Positions 23,496-33,090 are shown, counted from the stretch's first letter. The stretch: DNA of 38,261 nucleotides from Patescibacteria group bacterium (GCA_018818145.1 JAHIST010000006.1:1-38261); one strand, 5' to 3'. The notes: a model not told the origin generated them from the letters alone. A program made the numbers and translations.

Positions 23496-23638
23496 CCCTC
23501 ACACCTAATCAGAAATTTTAATTGAAGAATTTTTCCTCTTGCGGTCTTTAATTATTTTTTTTGAAAAAATACTATCGCAGTAAACTATTTTATGAATCCC
23601 GCCAAGCGGGATTCATTTTTCTGATTAGGTGTGGGGGT
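23495..23638. mobile_element. MITE-like element, copy 1
   Basis: 144 bp. Terminal inverted repeats ACCCTCACACCTAATCAG and CTGATTAGGTGTGGGGGT differ at one base. Inside, near the right end, is a hairpin ATGAATCCCGCC/GGCGGGATTCAT (23592-23616). There is no ORF. A second copy is at 38000-38137 with a diverged core. The 308-bp gap 23382-23689 holds only this element, the promoter and the hairpin. Confidence 0.75.
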
Positions 23639-23689
23639 CAAGGTTCTGCCCTTCAAAAATTTCTTACTAAATTTTTTCAGGGTAAACTA

Positions 23690-25783
<2,094 letters not shown>

Positions 25784-25799
25784 CTAAAGGTTTAAAGCT

Positions 25800-25888
25800 C
25801 AAATTTCAAATCAAATCCAAAGCCCAAATGTCAAAATTTGGATTTTGGATTTTAGTCATTGATTTGTCATTTGAATTTTGAAATTTGG
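25800..25888. repeat. Heptad-spaced inverted array between gyrB and pheT
   Basis: CAAA at 25800, 25807, 25812, 25818, 25825, 25832; TTTG at 25837, 25844, 25863, 25870, 25877, 25884. The steps are mostly 7 bp and the two halves are inverted. Confidence 0.7.
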
Positions 25889-25899
25889 ATTTTTTTGAT

Positions 25900-27960
25900 T
25901 TATTTTCTCACTTCCCAACCTTTCTCTTCCAGCGACTTGATTATTTTTTCCATTAACTTATTAATTTCCGCGTCGGAGAGACTTCTTTCATCTGATTGAT
26001 AAATTAGGCGGAAAGCCAAACTTTTCTTATAATCAACCAATCCTTCATAAATATCGAAAATATCGGTGTCCTGCAAGAGCGGCCCGCCTGCTATTTCAAT
26101 GATATTTAAAACCGTTTCAATTTTTGTTGTCTGCTCAACCACAATTGCCAAATCCCGAATAATAGCCGGATATTTGGAAGGCGGGATGTATTCCCTTTCT
26201 TCTGAAGCTATCCTGATTACCTCCGAAAAATCAAGCTCAAAAACAGATATTTTTTCCTTTATCTCCATAGCGCTCAAAATTTTTGGCTTAATCTCGCCAA
26301 CCCAGCCGATTTGATTCTGACCCGATTTAATCTGTGCTCGCCTTGCTGGATGCGTGTATTTAAGCCAAAAAGGCATTACGGAAGAATCTGATGAAATTTC
26401 GTCATCAAACCAGACATCGTCAATTCCCAATTTTTCAAACAATATATGTACCAATCCTTTTAGCTCAAACAGGCCCTCGGCTGGTCTTTTTGCATTTTTA
26501 TTTGAGACCACAGCGGCAATCTTATTTTTCCATTCCGCCGGATTGCCGCCAACCATGGTGAAACTGCGCCCTATCTCAAACAGCCGGACGCCGTCAAAAT
26601 ATTTCAAATTTTCTTTCACATTTTTCAATAAATTGACAATCAGAGTCGGTCGCAGATACTTTTGGTCTTGCGAAAAAGGATTTTTAATTTCAACCTGTTT
26701 AACTATTTCAAATGTCTTTACGTCAGCGTCTGAGATAAAAGAATAATTCTGCGCCTCAGACCATCCGGCACCAACCAATATATCCTTGATTTTATCTTCA
26801 TAAATCAAGTTCTCTTCTTTCGCTGCTGGAATTAAAATTCCCGAGGGCACTGTGGCCGGAATTTTGTCATAGCCCATAATGCGCGCGATTTCCTCGGCGA
26901 TGTCTTCTTGCGCCCGTAAATCAAGACGGCTGGAAGGCGGTGTTACCTCGATAAAAGTTTTTTTGTTTTTCTTGATGATTTTTGCAGGAACATCCAATCT
27001 TTTTAAAATATTTATCATCTCCTGCATTTTAACCGGCAAACCCAATAGCCCCTGAATCCACTCAACGTCCGCGAAAATTTTACGCGGTTTTACCTTATTC
27101 GGATAAACATCAATCAAGCCGCTTGCGACTCTTCCGCCGGCAAATTCAGCCATAAGTGACGCCGCCCGCCCAAGCGCCTTGATTGTCAGTTCCGGATCAA
27201 GTCCGTTTTCAAAACGAATTGAGGCATCAGTTCGCAAATTAAATGCTTTTGATGTGCGGCGGATATTTGTCGGCTCAAAATTCGCCGATTCAATTACCAC
27301 AACTTTCGTTTTTTCGTCAATTTCCGGACCTTCCCCGCCCTTAATGCCAGCGATACCGATAGCGACTTTTTCATCCGCGATTACTAAGTTTTGATTGCTT
27401 AATTTATAAGTTTTTCCTTCGAGCGTCGTAATTTGCTCTCCCTCGTTAGCTCTCCTTACAATAATTTTTTTACCGCCAACCTTATCAACATCAAAAGCGT
27501 GCAGCGGCTGACCGGTTTCTATCATCACATAATTGGTAATATCAACGATATTTGAAATAGGCCGCAGGCCGCACGCGGCCAAGCGCTCCTGCATCCATTT
27601 TGGCGACGGCGCGACCTTCACATCAGACAAAACGCGCATGCTGTAACGCGGGCACAAATCGCCTGATGGCACTTCAACGAAAATAAAATCCTTGGCTTTG
27701 ATTTTTTTGTCTTCGGAAATATTTGCTTTAGATTCAATAAATCCAAGGCCTGAAATCGCCGCCAGCTCCTTGGCAATCCCGATATGTGACATGCAATCAT
27801 GCGCCCGGTCGGGCAAAACTTTGATATCCAACACAAAATCTTTGCCGAATTTTTCGCAAGTTTCAACCTCAAACGCGTGCATGGTCAAAAGATCGGCTAT
27901 CTCTTGCGGCTTTAACGGTTTTTGCAAATATTCATTTAGCCAGTTAGCGGAAAATTTCAT
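25900..27960 (-). CDS. pheT: Phenylalanyl-tRNA synthetase beta subunit (short form)
   Basis: 686 residues against ~795 in E. coli. It partners PheS in an alpha2-beta2 enzyme. The start MKFSANWLNEYL is typical, but the EMAP-like OB tRNA-binding domain that follows in long forms is absent: the chain goes straight to DIKVLPDRAHDCMSHIGIAKEL. B3/B4 editing (RYSMRVL, GLRPISNIVDITNYVMIETG, QPLHAFD), B5 (RLDLRAQEDIAEEIARIMGYD) and the C-terminal anticodon-binding fold (KYPAIIRDLAIVVEQ, IFDIYEG) are present. It starts one base after the pheS stop. Confidence 0.95.
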   Translation of the reverse strand: MKFSANWLNEYLQKPLKPQEIADLLTMHAFEVETCEKFGKDFVLDIKVLPDRAHDCMSHIGIAKELAAISGLGFIESKANISEDKKIKAKDFIFVEVPSGDLCPRYSMRVLSDVKVAPSPKWMQERLAACGLRPISNIVDITNYVMIETGQPLHAFDVDKVGGKKIIVRRANEGEQITTLEGKTYKLSNQNLVIADEKVAIGIAGIKGGEGPEIDEKTKVVVIESANFEPTNIRRTSKAFNLRTDASIRFENGLDPELTIKALGRAASLMAEFAGGRVASGLIDVYPNKVKPRKIFADVEWIQGLLGLPVKMQEMINILKRLDVPAKIIKKNKKTFIEVTPPSSRLDLRAQEDIAEEIARIMGYDKIPATVPSGILIPAAKEENLIYEDKIKDILVGAGWSEAQNYSFISDADVKTFEIVKQVEIKNPFSQDQKYLRPTLIVNLLKNVKENLKYFDGVRLFEIGRSFTMVGGNPAEWKNKIAAVVSNKNAKRPAEGLFELKGLVHILFEKLGIDDVWFDDEISSDSSVMPFWLKYTHPARRAQIKSGQNQIGWVGEIKPKILSAMEIKEKISVFELDFSEVIRIASEEREYIPPSKYPAIIRDLAIVVEQTTKIETVLNIIEIAGGPLLQDTDIFDIYEGLVDYKKSLAFRLIYQSDERSLSDAEINKLMEKIIKSLEEKGWEVRK

Positions 27961-27961
27961 G

Positions 27962-28975
27962 TTAAAATTGTTTTAAAAATCTTAAATCTCCAAAATTCAA
28001 CACTCTCATATCGTTAATTTTGTATTTCATCATCACCAGCCGGTCCAAGCCAAATCCAAAGGCAAATCCCTGCCATTCATAAGGGCTATAACCAGCCGAT
28101 TTAAAAACAAAGGGGTGTACCATACCCGCTCCGGCCATTTCAAGCCAGCCCGTATTTTTGCAAATCCGGCAACCCCTCCCATCGCAAAAAGTACAGGATA
28201 TATCTGGTTCAAAGCTCGGCTCCGTAAAAGGAAAATAACTTGGCCGTAGTCTGATTTTGATCTTTTGACCATAAAGCTGACTAAAAAATTCACCGATAAC
28301 CGCTTTAAAATGGCCTATTGAAATATGTTTATCAACCATCAAGCCTTCAACTTGATAAAATTGAGATTCGTGAGTTGCGTCAGAAGCGTCACGGCGAAAA
28401 ACCTTGCCGGGCACAATTATACGCAAAGGCGGATTATGTTTTTCCATATAGCGCACTTGATTAGGCGAAGTCTGGGTGCGCATTAAAAGTTCATCAGTAA
28501 TATAAAAAGTGTCCTGCATGTCGCGTGCCGGATGATCTTTTGGGAAATTTAATGCCTGAAAATTATAATAATCAGTTTCCATTTCTCGACTGTCAACAAC
28601 GGAAAATCCCAGCGACTGGAAAATTTCTTCAACTTTGCGAAGAACGATTGTCCGCGGGTGCAAATGGCCCTGTGGTAATTTTGCGCCGGGCGCCGTAACA
28701 TCCAACCATTCTTTTGAAAAATCTTCGGCCATTTGTTTTATTTTTTCTTCCGCAGTTTCCATCAACTCGCTAATCTCTTTTTTAAACTCGTTAATATAGC
28801 GACCGACTTGAACGCGCTCTTCTTCCGAAAGCTCCTTTAACCCGCGCAGGATTTTATTCAACTCGCCATTCCGGCCCAAATAACGCACGCGAAGATCTTC
28901 CAGCAATTTTTTGTCGCTGACTTTCTGCATTTCCTCTTTAAACTTTTTCTTTAAATCTTCTATAATATTTTGCAT
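27962..28975 (-). CDS. pheS: Phenylalanyl-tRNA synthetase alpha subunit
   Basis: 337 residues. The class II catalytic subunit: coiled-coil N-terminus (LKKKFKEEMQKVSDKKLLEDLRV), motif 1 region GHLHPRTIVLRKVEEIFQ, motif 2 VFRRDASDATHESQFYQVEG, the cysteine-bearing segment CTFCDGRGCRICKNTGW before EMAGAGMVHP, and motif 3 GFGLDRLVMMKY. ATG 28975 follows GAGAGGAG in the end of the preceding gene; the open frame to 29026 overlaps that gene and is rejected. Operon with pheT and the membrane-protein gene. Confidence 0.96.
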   Translation of the reverse strand: MQNIIEDLKKKFKEEMQKVSDKKLLEDLRVRYLGRNGELNKILRGLKELSEEERVQVGRYINEFKKEISELMETAEEKIKQMAEDFSKEWLDVTAPGAKLPQGHLHPRTIVLRKVEEIFQSLGFSVVDSREMETDYYNFQALNFPKDHPARDMQDTFYITDELLMRTQTSPNQVRYMEKHNPPLRIIVPGKVFRRDASDATHESQFYQVEGLMVDKHISIGHFKAVIGEFFSQLYGQKIKIRLRPSYFPFTEPSFEPDISCTFCDGRGCRICKNTGWLEMAGAGMVHPFVFKSAGYSPYEWQGFAFGFGLDRLVMMKYKINDMRVLNFGDLRFLKQF

Positions 28976-28979
28976 AAGA

Positions 28980-29357
28980 TTAACTCCTCTCGCCGTAAAG
29001 AAACGCCAGCTCAATCGCCACCACAATTATTAAAAAAATCAAAGCAGTCCACCAGTAAAAAACCTGAAAAAATTTCATTGCCAGAAATCCCACAAAAAGC
29101 AGGCCCAGCAATGATCCTTCGCGAAAAGAAATTCCTAAAAAATATATGGCGGATTTATCTCGCTGTTTTCGCCGGCGGATATAAAAACCCAGCAGGCTGA
29201 AAAAACCGCAAAGCGACAGGAATAAACTTAACGCCAATAAAATCAAAATTATGCCGCTTGAATTCTCCGGCGAGAAAAACCATATAAGCGCCAAAAACGA
29301 AGCCAGGGCCAACGCGCTGGCCAGCCCCACGCCCCATAGATAAGTTCTGGAAGTCAT
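28980..29357 (-). CDS. Hypothetical membrane protein, four helices
   Basis: 125 residues with about four hydrophobic segments (9-28, 35-58, 79-97, 103-120) and a basic loop RRRKQRDK between the second and third. I do not recognise a family. It lies 4 nt upstream of pheS and the pheS ribosome site lies in its last codons, so it is the first gene of a three-gene operon. A possible promoter is at 29395-29423. Confidence 0.7.
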   Translation of the reverse strand: MTSRTYLWGVGLASALALASFLALIWFFSPENSSGIILILLALSLFLSLCGFFSLLGFYIRRRKQRDKSAIYFLGISFREGSLLGLLFVGFLAMKFFQVFYWWTALIFLIIVVAIELAFLYGERS

Positions 29358-29394
29358 TAATTACTTAACTTATTCCTTTATAATTTCTACTTTA

Positions 29395-29423
29395 ATTTTA
29401 CCCCAACCGCCTCATAAAAGCAA
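29395..29423 (-). promoter_or_regulatory. Promoter candidate for the pheST operon
   Basis: TTGCTT (29423-29418), 17-bp spacer, TAAAAT (29400-29395). The stretch 29358-29477 otherwise shows nothing. Confidence 0.5.
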
Positions 29424-29477
29424 GGGCAAAACAAGGGTAAAATGTGTATAAATATTGCCTCTAAAACAACAAAAAAA

Positions 29478-29492
29478 CAGGCTTAAAGCCTG
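29478..29492 (-). terminator. Terminator of the tRNA cluster
   Basis: CAGGC/GCCTG stem, followed on the minus strand by a run of T. Confidence 0.8.
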
Positions 29493-29535
29493 ATTTTTTG
29501 GCGGGCCGTAGGGGATTCGAACCCCTAATCTTCTC

Positions 29536-29562
29536 CCCGCCTTCGCTTAAAGCTACGGCGGG
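29536..29562. repeat. Family C palindrome in the interrupted tRNA
   Basis: CCCGCC, TTCGCTTAAAGCTAC, GGCGGG, directly beside the anticodon-stem half of the interrupted tRNA. It is nearly identical to the copy in the T-box leader. Confidence 0.75.
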
Positions 29563-29583
29563 CAAGCGTGATCCCGTTCAAAG

Positions 29584-29659
29584 CGGACCGTGCGGGATTT
29601 GAACCCGCGATCTTCTCCGTGACAGGGAGACGTGTTAGACCAGGCTACACCAACGGTCC
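29584..29659 (-). tRNA. tRNA-Asp (GTC)
   Basis: 76 nt: acceptor GGACCGT/ACGGTCC, D-arm GTGT...ACAC with GCCTGG, anticodon arm TCTCC-CTGTCAC-GGAGA (GTC), T-arm GCGGG-TTCAAAT-CCCGC, discriminator G, CCA not encoded. The acceptor stem is extended by 13 further complementary bases (GCTTTGAACGGGA and its complement) on both sides, giving a 20-bp inverted repeat (29572-29591, 29653-29672). Confidence 0.95.
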
Positions 29660-29773
29660 GCTTTGAACGGGACAAGCAGAAATAATAGGAGACGCGCCTG
29701 CCCCATAGTATCCGAGCTTTACAAGGATTGCTTCGGGGTCAAGCCAGGCTACGCTAACGGCCCATATTTTGTG

Positions 29774-29846
29774 TAGCAGGGGTGGGGATCGAACCCACGA
29801 CCTCGGGCTTATGAGTCCCACGCTCTACCAACTGAGCTACCCTGCC
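29774..29846 (-). tRNA. tRNA-Met (CAT), elongator type
   Basis: 73 nt: GGCAGGG acceptor against CCCTGCT, D-arm GCTC-AGTTGGTA-GAGC, anticodon loop CTCATAA, T-arm GTGGG-TTCGATC-CCCAC, discriminator A, no encoded CCA. It could alternatively be Ile-CAT (lysidine type); this cannot be told by eye. Confidence 0.9.
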
Positions 29847-29990
29847 TCGCTAAAATAAATATATTTTATATTTTCTACGCTCGCTCGGAAATGAAAATAA
29901 ATTTTCATTTCACTCGCTCTCTTAAAAATAACGCCAAAATTAAACACTGTCACTATTTAATCAACGGCGTTAGATTTAAACAAAAAGTGT

Positions 29991-30060
29991 TGCGGGGCCC
30001 GGAATTGCACCGGGGTCTGGGGCTTATGAGACCCCCGAGATACTTCTTCTCCACCCCGCG
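29991..30060 (-). tRNA. tRNA-fMet (CAT), divergent
   Basis: 70 nt. C1 and A72 are unpaired (CGCGGGG/CCCCGCA), the mark of bacterial initiators; G:C-rich anticodon stem around CTCATAA. It is odd: the D-loop (AGAAGTA) lacks the GG pair, the T-loop is TGCAATT rather than TTC-type, and the variable loop is short. It overlaps the end of the GIY-YIG gene at 30024. A copy of its first 18 nt lies at 30431-30448. Confidence 0.65.
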
Positions 30061-30296
30061 ATAAGTTGTTCTATAATATACCTCTTTTTGATCTTTTTCA
30101 ATTGCATTTCTCTTTTTATAGCTTCTCGCTTTGAGTCATAGGATTCTTCATACACTAACTTCCATGGAATTCCTGATTTTGTTGATCTTGATGTTCCTAA
30201 ATTGTGCTCTTGGATCCTCTTTGCTAATTTTTCAGTCTGACCAATATAATAATGATTATTTTTCAAGCTTTTCAAAATATAAACTTTACATTCCAT
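30024..30296 (-). CDS. Small GIY-YIG nuclease-family protein in the tRNA-fMet insertion
   Basis: 90 residues. VYIL at 5-8 and YYIG at 16-19 are the core strands, R27 in AKRIQEHN is the conserved arginine and E63 in IKREMQLKK the catalytic glutamate, so the active site looks intact. The ATG at 30296 is chosen because the domain starts there; the longer open frame upstream runs through hairpins. The last ~12 codons and the stop come from the tRNA-fMet sequence on the same strand, so the gene ends inside the tRNA gene. It is only distantly similar to the GIY-YIG protein at 8307. Confidence 0.85.
   Translation of the reverse strand: MECKVYILKSLKNNHYYIGQTEKLAKRIQEHNLGTSRSTKSGIPWKLVYEESYDSKREAIKREMQLKKIKKRYIIEQLIAGWRRSISGVS
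30042..30064. repeat. 23-bp direct repeat, tRNA side
   Basis: Perfect 23-bp match to 30430-30452. It covers the tRNA-fMet 5' end (CGCGGGGTGGAGAAG on the minus strand) and four flanking bases. Confidence 0.9.
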
Positions 30297-30312
30297 ATCA
30301 ATTCCGAGATAT

Positions 30313-30347
30313 CCTCGTCCTCGACGCCGAAGGCGTCGAGGACGAGG
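30313..30347. repeat. 16-bp perfect hairpin upstream of GIY-YIG
   Basis: CCTCGTCCTCGACGCC, loop GAA, then its exact complement; GAGAT/ATCTC can extend it. It lies 17 nt upstream of the start codon, in the expected leader. Confidence 0.85.
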
Positions 30348-30360
30348 ATCTCCCGATTTT

Positions 30361-30430
30361 ATCGTGGATCCTCGCCATCTTTGATGGCGGGACTCAAAAT
30401 TATAAAATCTTCGATTTTTAATTTTCGGGA
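30361..30430. repeat. Family D palindromic element at the tRNA-fMet fragment
   Basis: Minus strand: GTCCCGAAAATTAAAAATCG, AT hairpin, CGCCATC/GATGGCG hairpin, GAGGATCC. It shares its start and GAGGATCC block with 21977-22058. Confidence 0.7.
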
Positions 30431-30480
30431 CTTCTTCTCCACCCCGCGATAAAAATGCGACTTTTATTATTATATATAAA

Positions 30481-30521
30481 AAAGCGCCCTTAATCAAGGG
30501 TTCTCAAAATTAAGACGCTAA
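30481..30521 (-). terminator. Terminator after the HEPN-like gene
   Basis: AAGGG/CCCTT hairpin within an AGCG/CGCT stem, followed by TTTTTTA on the minus strand. Confidence 0.6.
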
Positions 30522-30532
30522 AAACCTTTATT

Positions 30533-31057
30533 TTATAAATATTCCAGTTCCTTCAACGCCGCTTCGTAATTTTCAACCGCCTGCTCGGCTTGCTCATGGG
30601 CAATTTGAATGCTTGGCTCGTGGACTATCGCGTTGCGCAGACGGTGCGCTTCCCAGACTAAATTCACGCTTTTTAGCTCGTGCGGCTCAAATTGGCGCAG
30701 ACGCTCCCCCATATCTACGCCGGGCAGGCCCATTTGTTTCAAAATGCCATCAAAAATATTATCCGCTTCAATAATCGCCAGCTTCAAATTCGCTTCATCG
30801 CCTTTGCGCAGCCTTGTTTGAATTATCTGCCATTTTTTATCAACCTTGGCCCCGCCGTAAATAAACCTCCGCGCCTGCATCTGCTCTTTCAGCCACCAGG
30901 CGGCATCGGAACGCTTCAGTAAAACCGCGATCAAAAAAATAAAAAACAAAGAAACTCCGTAGCTGATAAGTTTCAAGGTTAAAACAGTCCCTCCAAATTC
31001 GGTAGTTGTGAAAAAATAATATATTTGGTCGTAGAGGTCGTAGAGAAAAGTTATCAT
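30533..31057 (-). CDS. Membrane-anchored HEPN-like protein
   Basis: 174 residues. One N-terminal membrane helix (about 27-47) is followed by a soluble helical domain. R141-NAIV-H146 gives the R-x4-H pattern of HEPN ribonucleases, inside EAHRLRNAIVHEP, as in DUF4145-like or four-helix HEPN proteins. The segment AIIEADNIFDGILKQMGLPG is shared with the protein at 432-1037, which lost the motif. There is no nucleotidyltransferase (MNT) neighbour, so it is not an ordinary HEPN-MNT toxin-antitoxin pair. Function unknown. Its own terminator follows. Confidence 0.65.
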   Translation of the reverse strand: MITFLYDLYDQIYYFFTTTEFGGTVLTLKLISYGVSLFFIFLIAVLLKRSDAAWWLKEQMQARRFIYGGAKVDKKWQIIQTRLRKGDEANLKLAIIEADNIFDGILKQMGLPGVDMGERLRQFEPHELKSVNLVWEAHRLRNAIVHEPSIQIAHEQAEQAVENYEAALKELEYL

Positions 31058-31068
31058 CCTTCTAAGCG

Positions 31069-31131
31069 ACCCGAATGACGCGAATTACCACTCGAATGAC
31101 CCTAATTCGGGTAATTCGGGTGAATTCGTAA
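31069..31131. repeat. CGAATTACCC-type repeat array next to the gatA stop
   Basis: Repeated ATTCGGGTA-like words of 9-10 bp in both orientations. The gatA stop (CCC TAA) lies at its edge. Confidence 0.6.
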
Positions 31132-32577
31132 TTAGGGTCGCCTTAATAATTCTTCACACATTCCTGCAACCTGAAAAATCAAATCTTCGGAAAAATGTTT
31201 CCCGATAATCTGCAGCCCGACCGGCAAATTACCAATTTTACCGCAAGATAGAGAGAGCGCCGGCACGCCGGCCAGGTTTATGGGCACGGTATAAATATCG
31301 GAAAGATACATCTTGATTGGATCATCCACTTTTTCGCCGATTTTGAAAGCGGGCGTGGGCGAGGTAGGTGTTAAAATTACATCAACCTGTTCAAACGCTT
31401 TTTGAAAATCCTGCAAAACTTTAGTCCGCACTTTTTGAGCTTTCAAATAATAGGCATCGTAGTAGCCAGCAGACAAAGTATAGGTGCCAAGCATTATCCG
31501 CCTTCTGGGCTCGGCGCCAAAATAATGCCCGCGCGTTTTTAAATAAACATCCAGTAAATCGCTTGTGGCAAATCGTTTATCGCTTATCGCAGAAGTTCCA
31601 TACTTAATACCATCGTAGCGCGCCAAATTTGCCGAAACTTCCGAGGGCATAATTATATAGTAGCACGCCAAAGCGTATTCCGTATGCGGCAGATTTATTT
31701 CTTTAACTTCTGCTCCAGCATCGGCCAATTTTTTTATAGCTTGCTTCACCAATTTTTCTACTTCAGGATCAATGCCTTGGCTGAAATATTCTTTAGGCAA
31801 ACCAATTTTTAAGTTTGTAGTTTGTAGTTTGTAGTTTGTAGTTTGGGGAAAATCTGCGCTGGTTGAATCTTTTAAGTCTTTACCTTTAATCACATCAAAC
31901 ACTTTCTTACAATCCGCGACATTTTTGGCGAACGGCCCGATCTGGTCAAGCGAAGAAGCCATTGCCATTAAGCCATAGCGAGAAACTGCGCCATAGGTGG
32001 GTTTTAACCCCACAACGCCGCAAAAAGAAGCGGGCTGGCGGATTGAGCCACCGGTATCGGAGCCCAAAGAAAAAACACATTCTTCCGCTGCCACGGCTGC
32101 AGCCGAACCGCCCGAGGAGCCGCCCGGAACTCGTTGCAAATCCCGCGGATTACGAGTTGGGCCAAAAGCCGAATTTTCGGTTGAAGAACCCATGGCAAAT
32201 TCATCCATATTGGTCTTGCCCAAAAATATCGCGCCGGCTTTTTTTAATTTCTGAATTACCGTAGCGTCATAAGGCGCAATGTAATTTTCCAAAATCTTTG
32301 AGCCGGCAGTGCATTTTATGCCCTCCAGCAAAATTATGTCTTTGATGGCGCAGGGAATTCCCGCCAAATCCCCTATTTCTTCTCCAGCTGCGATTTTTTC
32401 ATCAATTTTTTCCGCCTGCGCTAAAGCCAAATCATCTGTCACAGTCAAATAAGCATGCATATCTTTTTCACGCTTTTCAATCTGCGCCAAAAACACTTCG
32501 GTCAGTTCAGTCGCCGAAAATTCTTTATTTTTTAACCCCTGCTTGGCCTGGGTAATTGTTAATTTAGTTAAGTCCAT
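31132..32577 (-). CDS. gatA: Asp-tRNA(Asn)/Glu-tRNA(Gln) amidotransferase subunit A
   Basis: Amidase subunit of GatCAB. 481 residues. The Ser-cisSer-Lys triad region is visible: AIKDIIL (Lys), [14 protein letters not shown] and [38 protein letters not shown] is typical. Residues about 245-256 ([14 protein letters not shown]) are encoded by five tandem copies of a 7-bp unit (31811-31845) in frame. The C-terminus (MCEELLRRP) stops at a repeat edge and may be slightly shortened. gatC is 124 bp upstream across a family E repeat, probably the same operon. Confidence 0.95.
   Translation of the reverse strand: MDLTKLTITQAKQGLKNKEFSATELTEVFLAQIEKREKDMHAYLTVTDDLALAQAEKIDEKIAAGEEIGDLAGIPCAIKDIILLEGIKCTAGSKILENYIAPYDATVIQKLKKAGAIFLGKTNMDEFAMGSSTENSAFGPTRNPRDLQRVPGGSSGGSAAAVAAEECVFSLGSDTGGSIRQPASFCGVVGLKPTYGAVSRYGLMAMASSLDQIGPFAKNVADCKKVFDVIKGKDLKDSTSADFPQTTNYKLQTTNLKIGLPKEYFSQGIDPEVEKLVKQAIKKLADAGAEVKEINLPHTEYALACYYIIMPSEVSANLARYDGIKYGTSAISDKRFATSDLLDVYLKTRGHYFGAEPRRRIMLGTYTLSAGYYDAYYLKAQKVRTKVLQDFQKAFEQVDVILTPTSPTPAFKIGEKVDDPIKMYLSDIYTVPINLAGVPALSLSCGKIGNLPVGLQIIGKHFSEDLIFQVAGMCEELLRRP
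31811..31845. repeat. Heptanucleotide tandem repeat inside gatA
   Basis: Five units of TAGTTTG (the first is AAGTTTG), 35 bp. A change of one unit would break the gatA frame. Confidence 0.9.
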
Positions 32578-32593
32578 AAATAATCTTTATTTT

Positions 32594-32702
32594 CTGCGTC
32601 GTTCCGCGAGAAATGATGAATAGCTAATAAGCGTTTTATCTCTGAACCACGCGGAACTTTGCGCGGAACAACGCGGAAATAGATTCTGCGGAGTTCCGCG
32701 GT
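32594..32702. repeat. Family E repeat between gatC and gatA
   Basis: Words such as GTTCCGCG, TTCTGCG and CCGCGGAAC in both orientations can form a long imperfect hairpin. It begins exactly at the gatC stop (TAACCGCGGAAC). Confidence 0.7.
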
Positions 32703-32983
32703 TATTCAAATACCGCCTTCACCTTAATAAAGCCTTTCTTAGTTTCCGGCGCATTGGCTAAAATTTGCCCGCGCGTCTTTTCGTCTTGTTTTTCCGATTC
32801 GTCGACCCGCATCACATTTTGTTGTCCGGTCGCCTGCGCCGTCGGCTCCACATTTTGGGTATCCACTTCTTTTAATTTTTCCACGAACGCCAAAATCGCC
32901 GCCAACTCTTTGGTAAACTTTTTTTCCTCCTCGGTAGACAAACCTAGTCGGGCTAATTTTGCGATATGATTGACGTCAAACAT
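32702..32983 (-). CDS. gatC: Asp-tRNA(Asn)/Glu-tRNA(Gln) amidotransferase subunit C
   Basis: 93 residues. A small belt subunit that stabilises GatA-GatB. HIAKLARLGLSTEEEKKFTKEL then LAFVEKLKEVDTQNVEPTAQ matches the family. The length is normal. The stop codon is followed directly by a family E repeat. It precedes gatA on the same strand; gatB is elsewhere at 14086. Confidence 0.94.
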   Translation of the reverse strand: MFDVNHIAKLARLGLSTEEEKKFTKELAAILAFVEKLKEVDTQNVEPTAQATGQQNVMRVDESEKQDEKTRGQILANAPETKKGFIKVKAVFE

Positions 32984-32989
32984 AAAGAA

Positions 32990-33090
32990 TTTTAAATTTC
33001 TAATTTTAAATTTTAAATCAAATTCTAATTTCTTAATTTTAAAACATTAAATCATTAAAAATTCATTCGAAATTTGAATTTCAAAATTCA
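32990..33090. repeat. AT-rich heptad-spaced array between ligA and gatC
   Basis: Words AATTTT, AAATTT and AAATCAA recur at about 7-bp steps with inverted halves. There is no gene. Confidence 0.5.

Larger units (their letters stand above)
29499..29763 (-). tRNA. Interrupted tRNA gene (isotype unknown), with tRNA-Asp inside it
   Basis: Two separated halves can form one tRNA. The 5' part (29763-29688) has acceptor GGGCCGT, TA, D-stem GCGT...GCGC and anticodon-stem TCTCC. The 3' part (29536-29499) has GGAGA, AGATT, T-arm AGGGG-TTCGAAT-CCCCT, acceptor ACGGCCC, G and encoded CCA. All stems match. The D-loop is enlarged by ~42 nt carrying a family-B-like hairpin (TGACCCC...GGGGCA). The anticodon loop is replaced by 151 nt that contain the whole tRNA-Asp gene and a family C palindrome. 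It is either a pseudogene or a split/intron-containing tRNA. Confidence 0.65.
30065..30452. mobile_element. GIY-YIG insertion unit in tRNA-fMet
   Basis: 365 bp plus one copy of the 23-bp repeat. It contains the GIY-YIG gene and, upstream of it, a 16-bp perfect hairpin and a family D element. The duplication restores a full tRNA on one side and leaves an orphan 5' fragment at 30430-30452. It fits an insertion with target duplication or an att-like event. Confidence 0.65.

Noticed and set aside
29537-29687. Group I intron in the interrupted tRNA
   Set aside because: The 151-nt insert is too short and contains a complete tRNA-Asp and a palindrome; no group I core elements are seen.
30297-30497. 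N-terminal extension of the second GIY-YIG protein
   Set aside because: The frame is open but passes through hairpins and the tRNA fragment, and the domain begins at the ATG at 30296.
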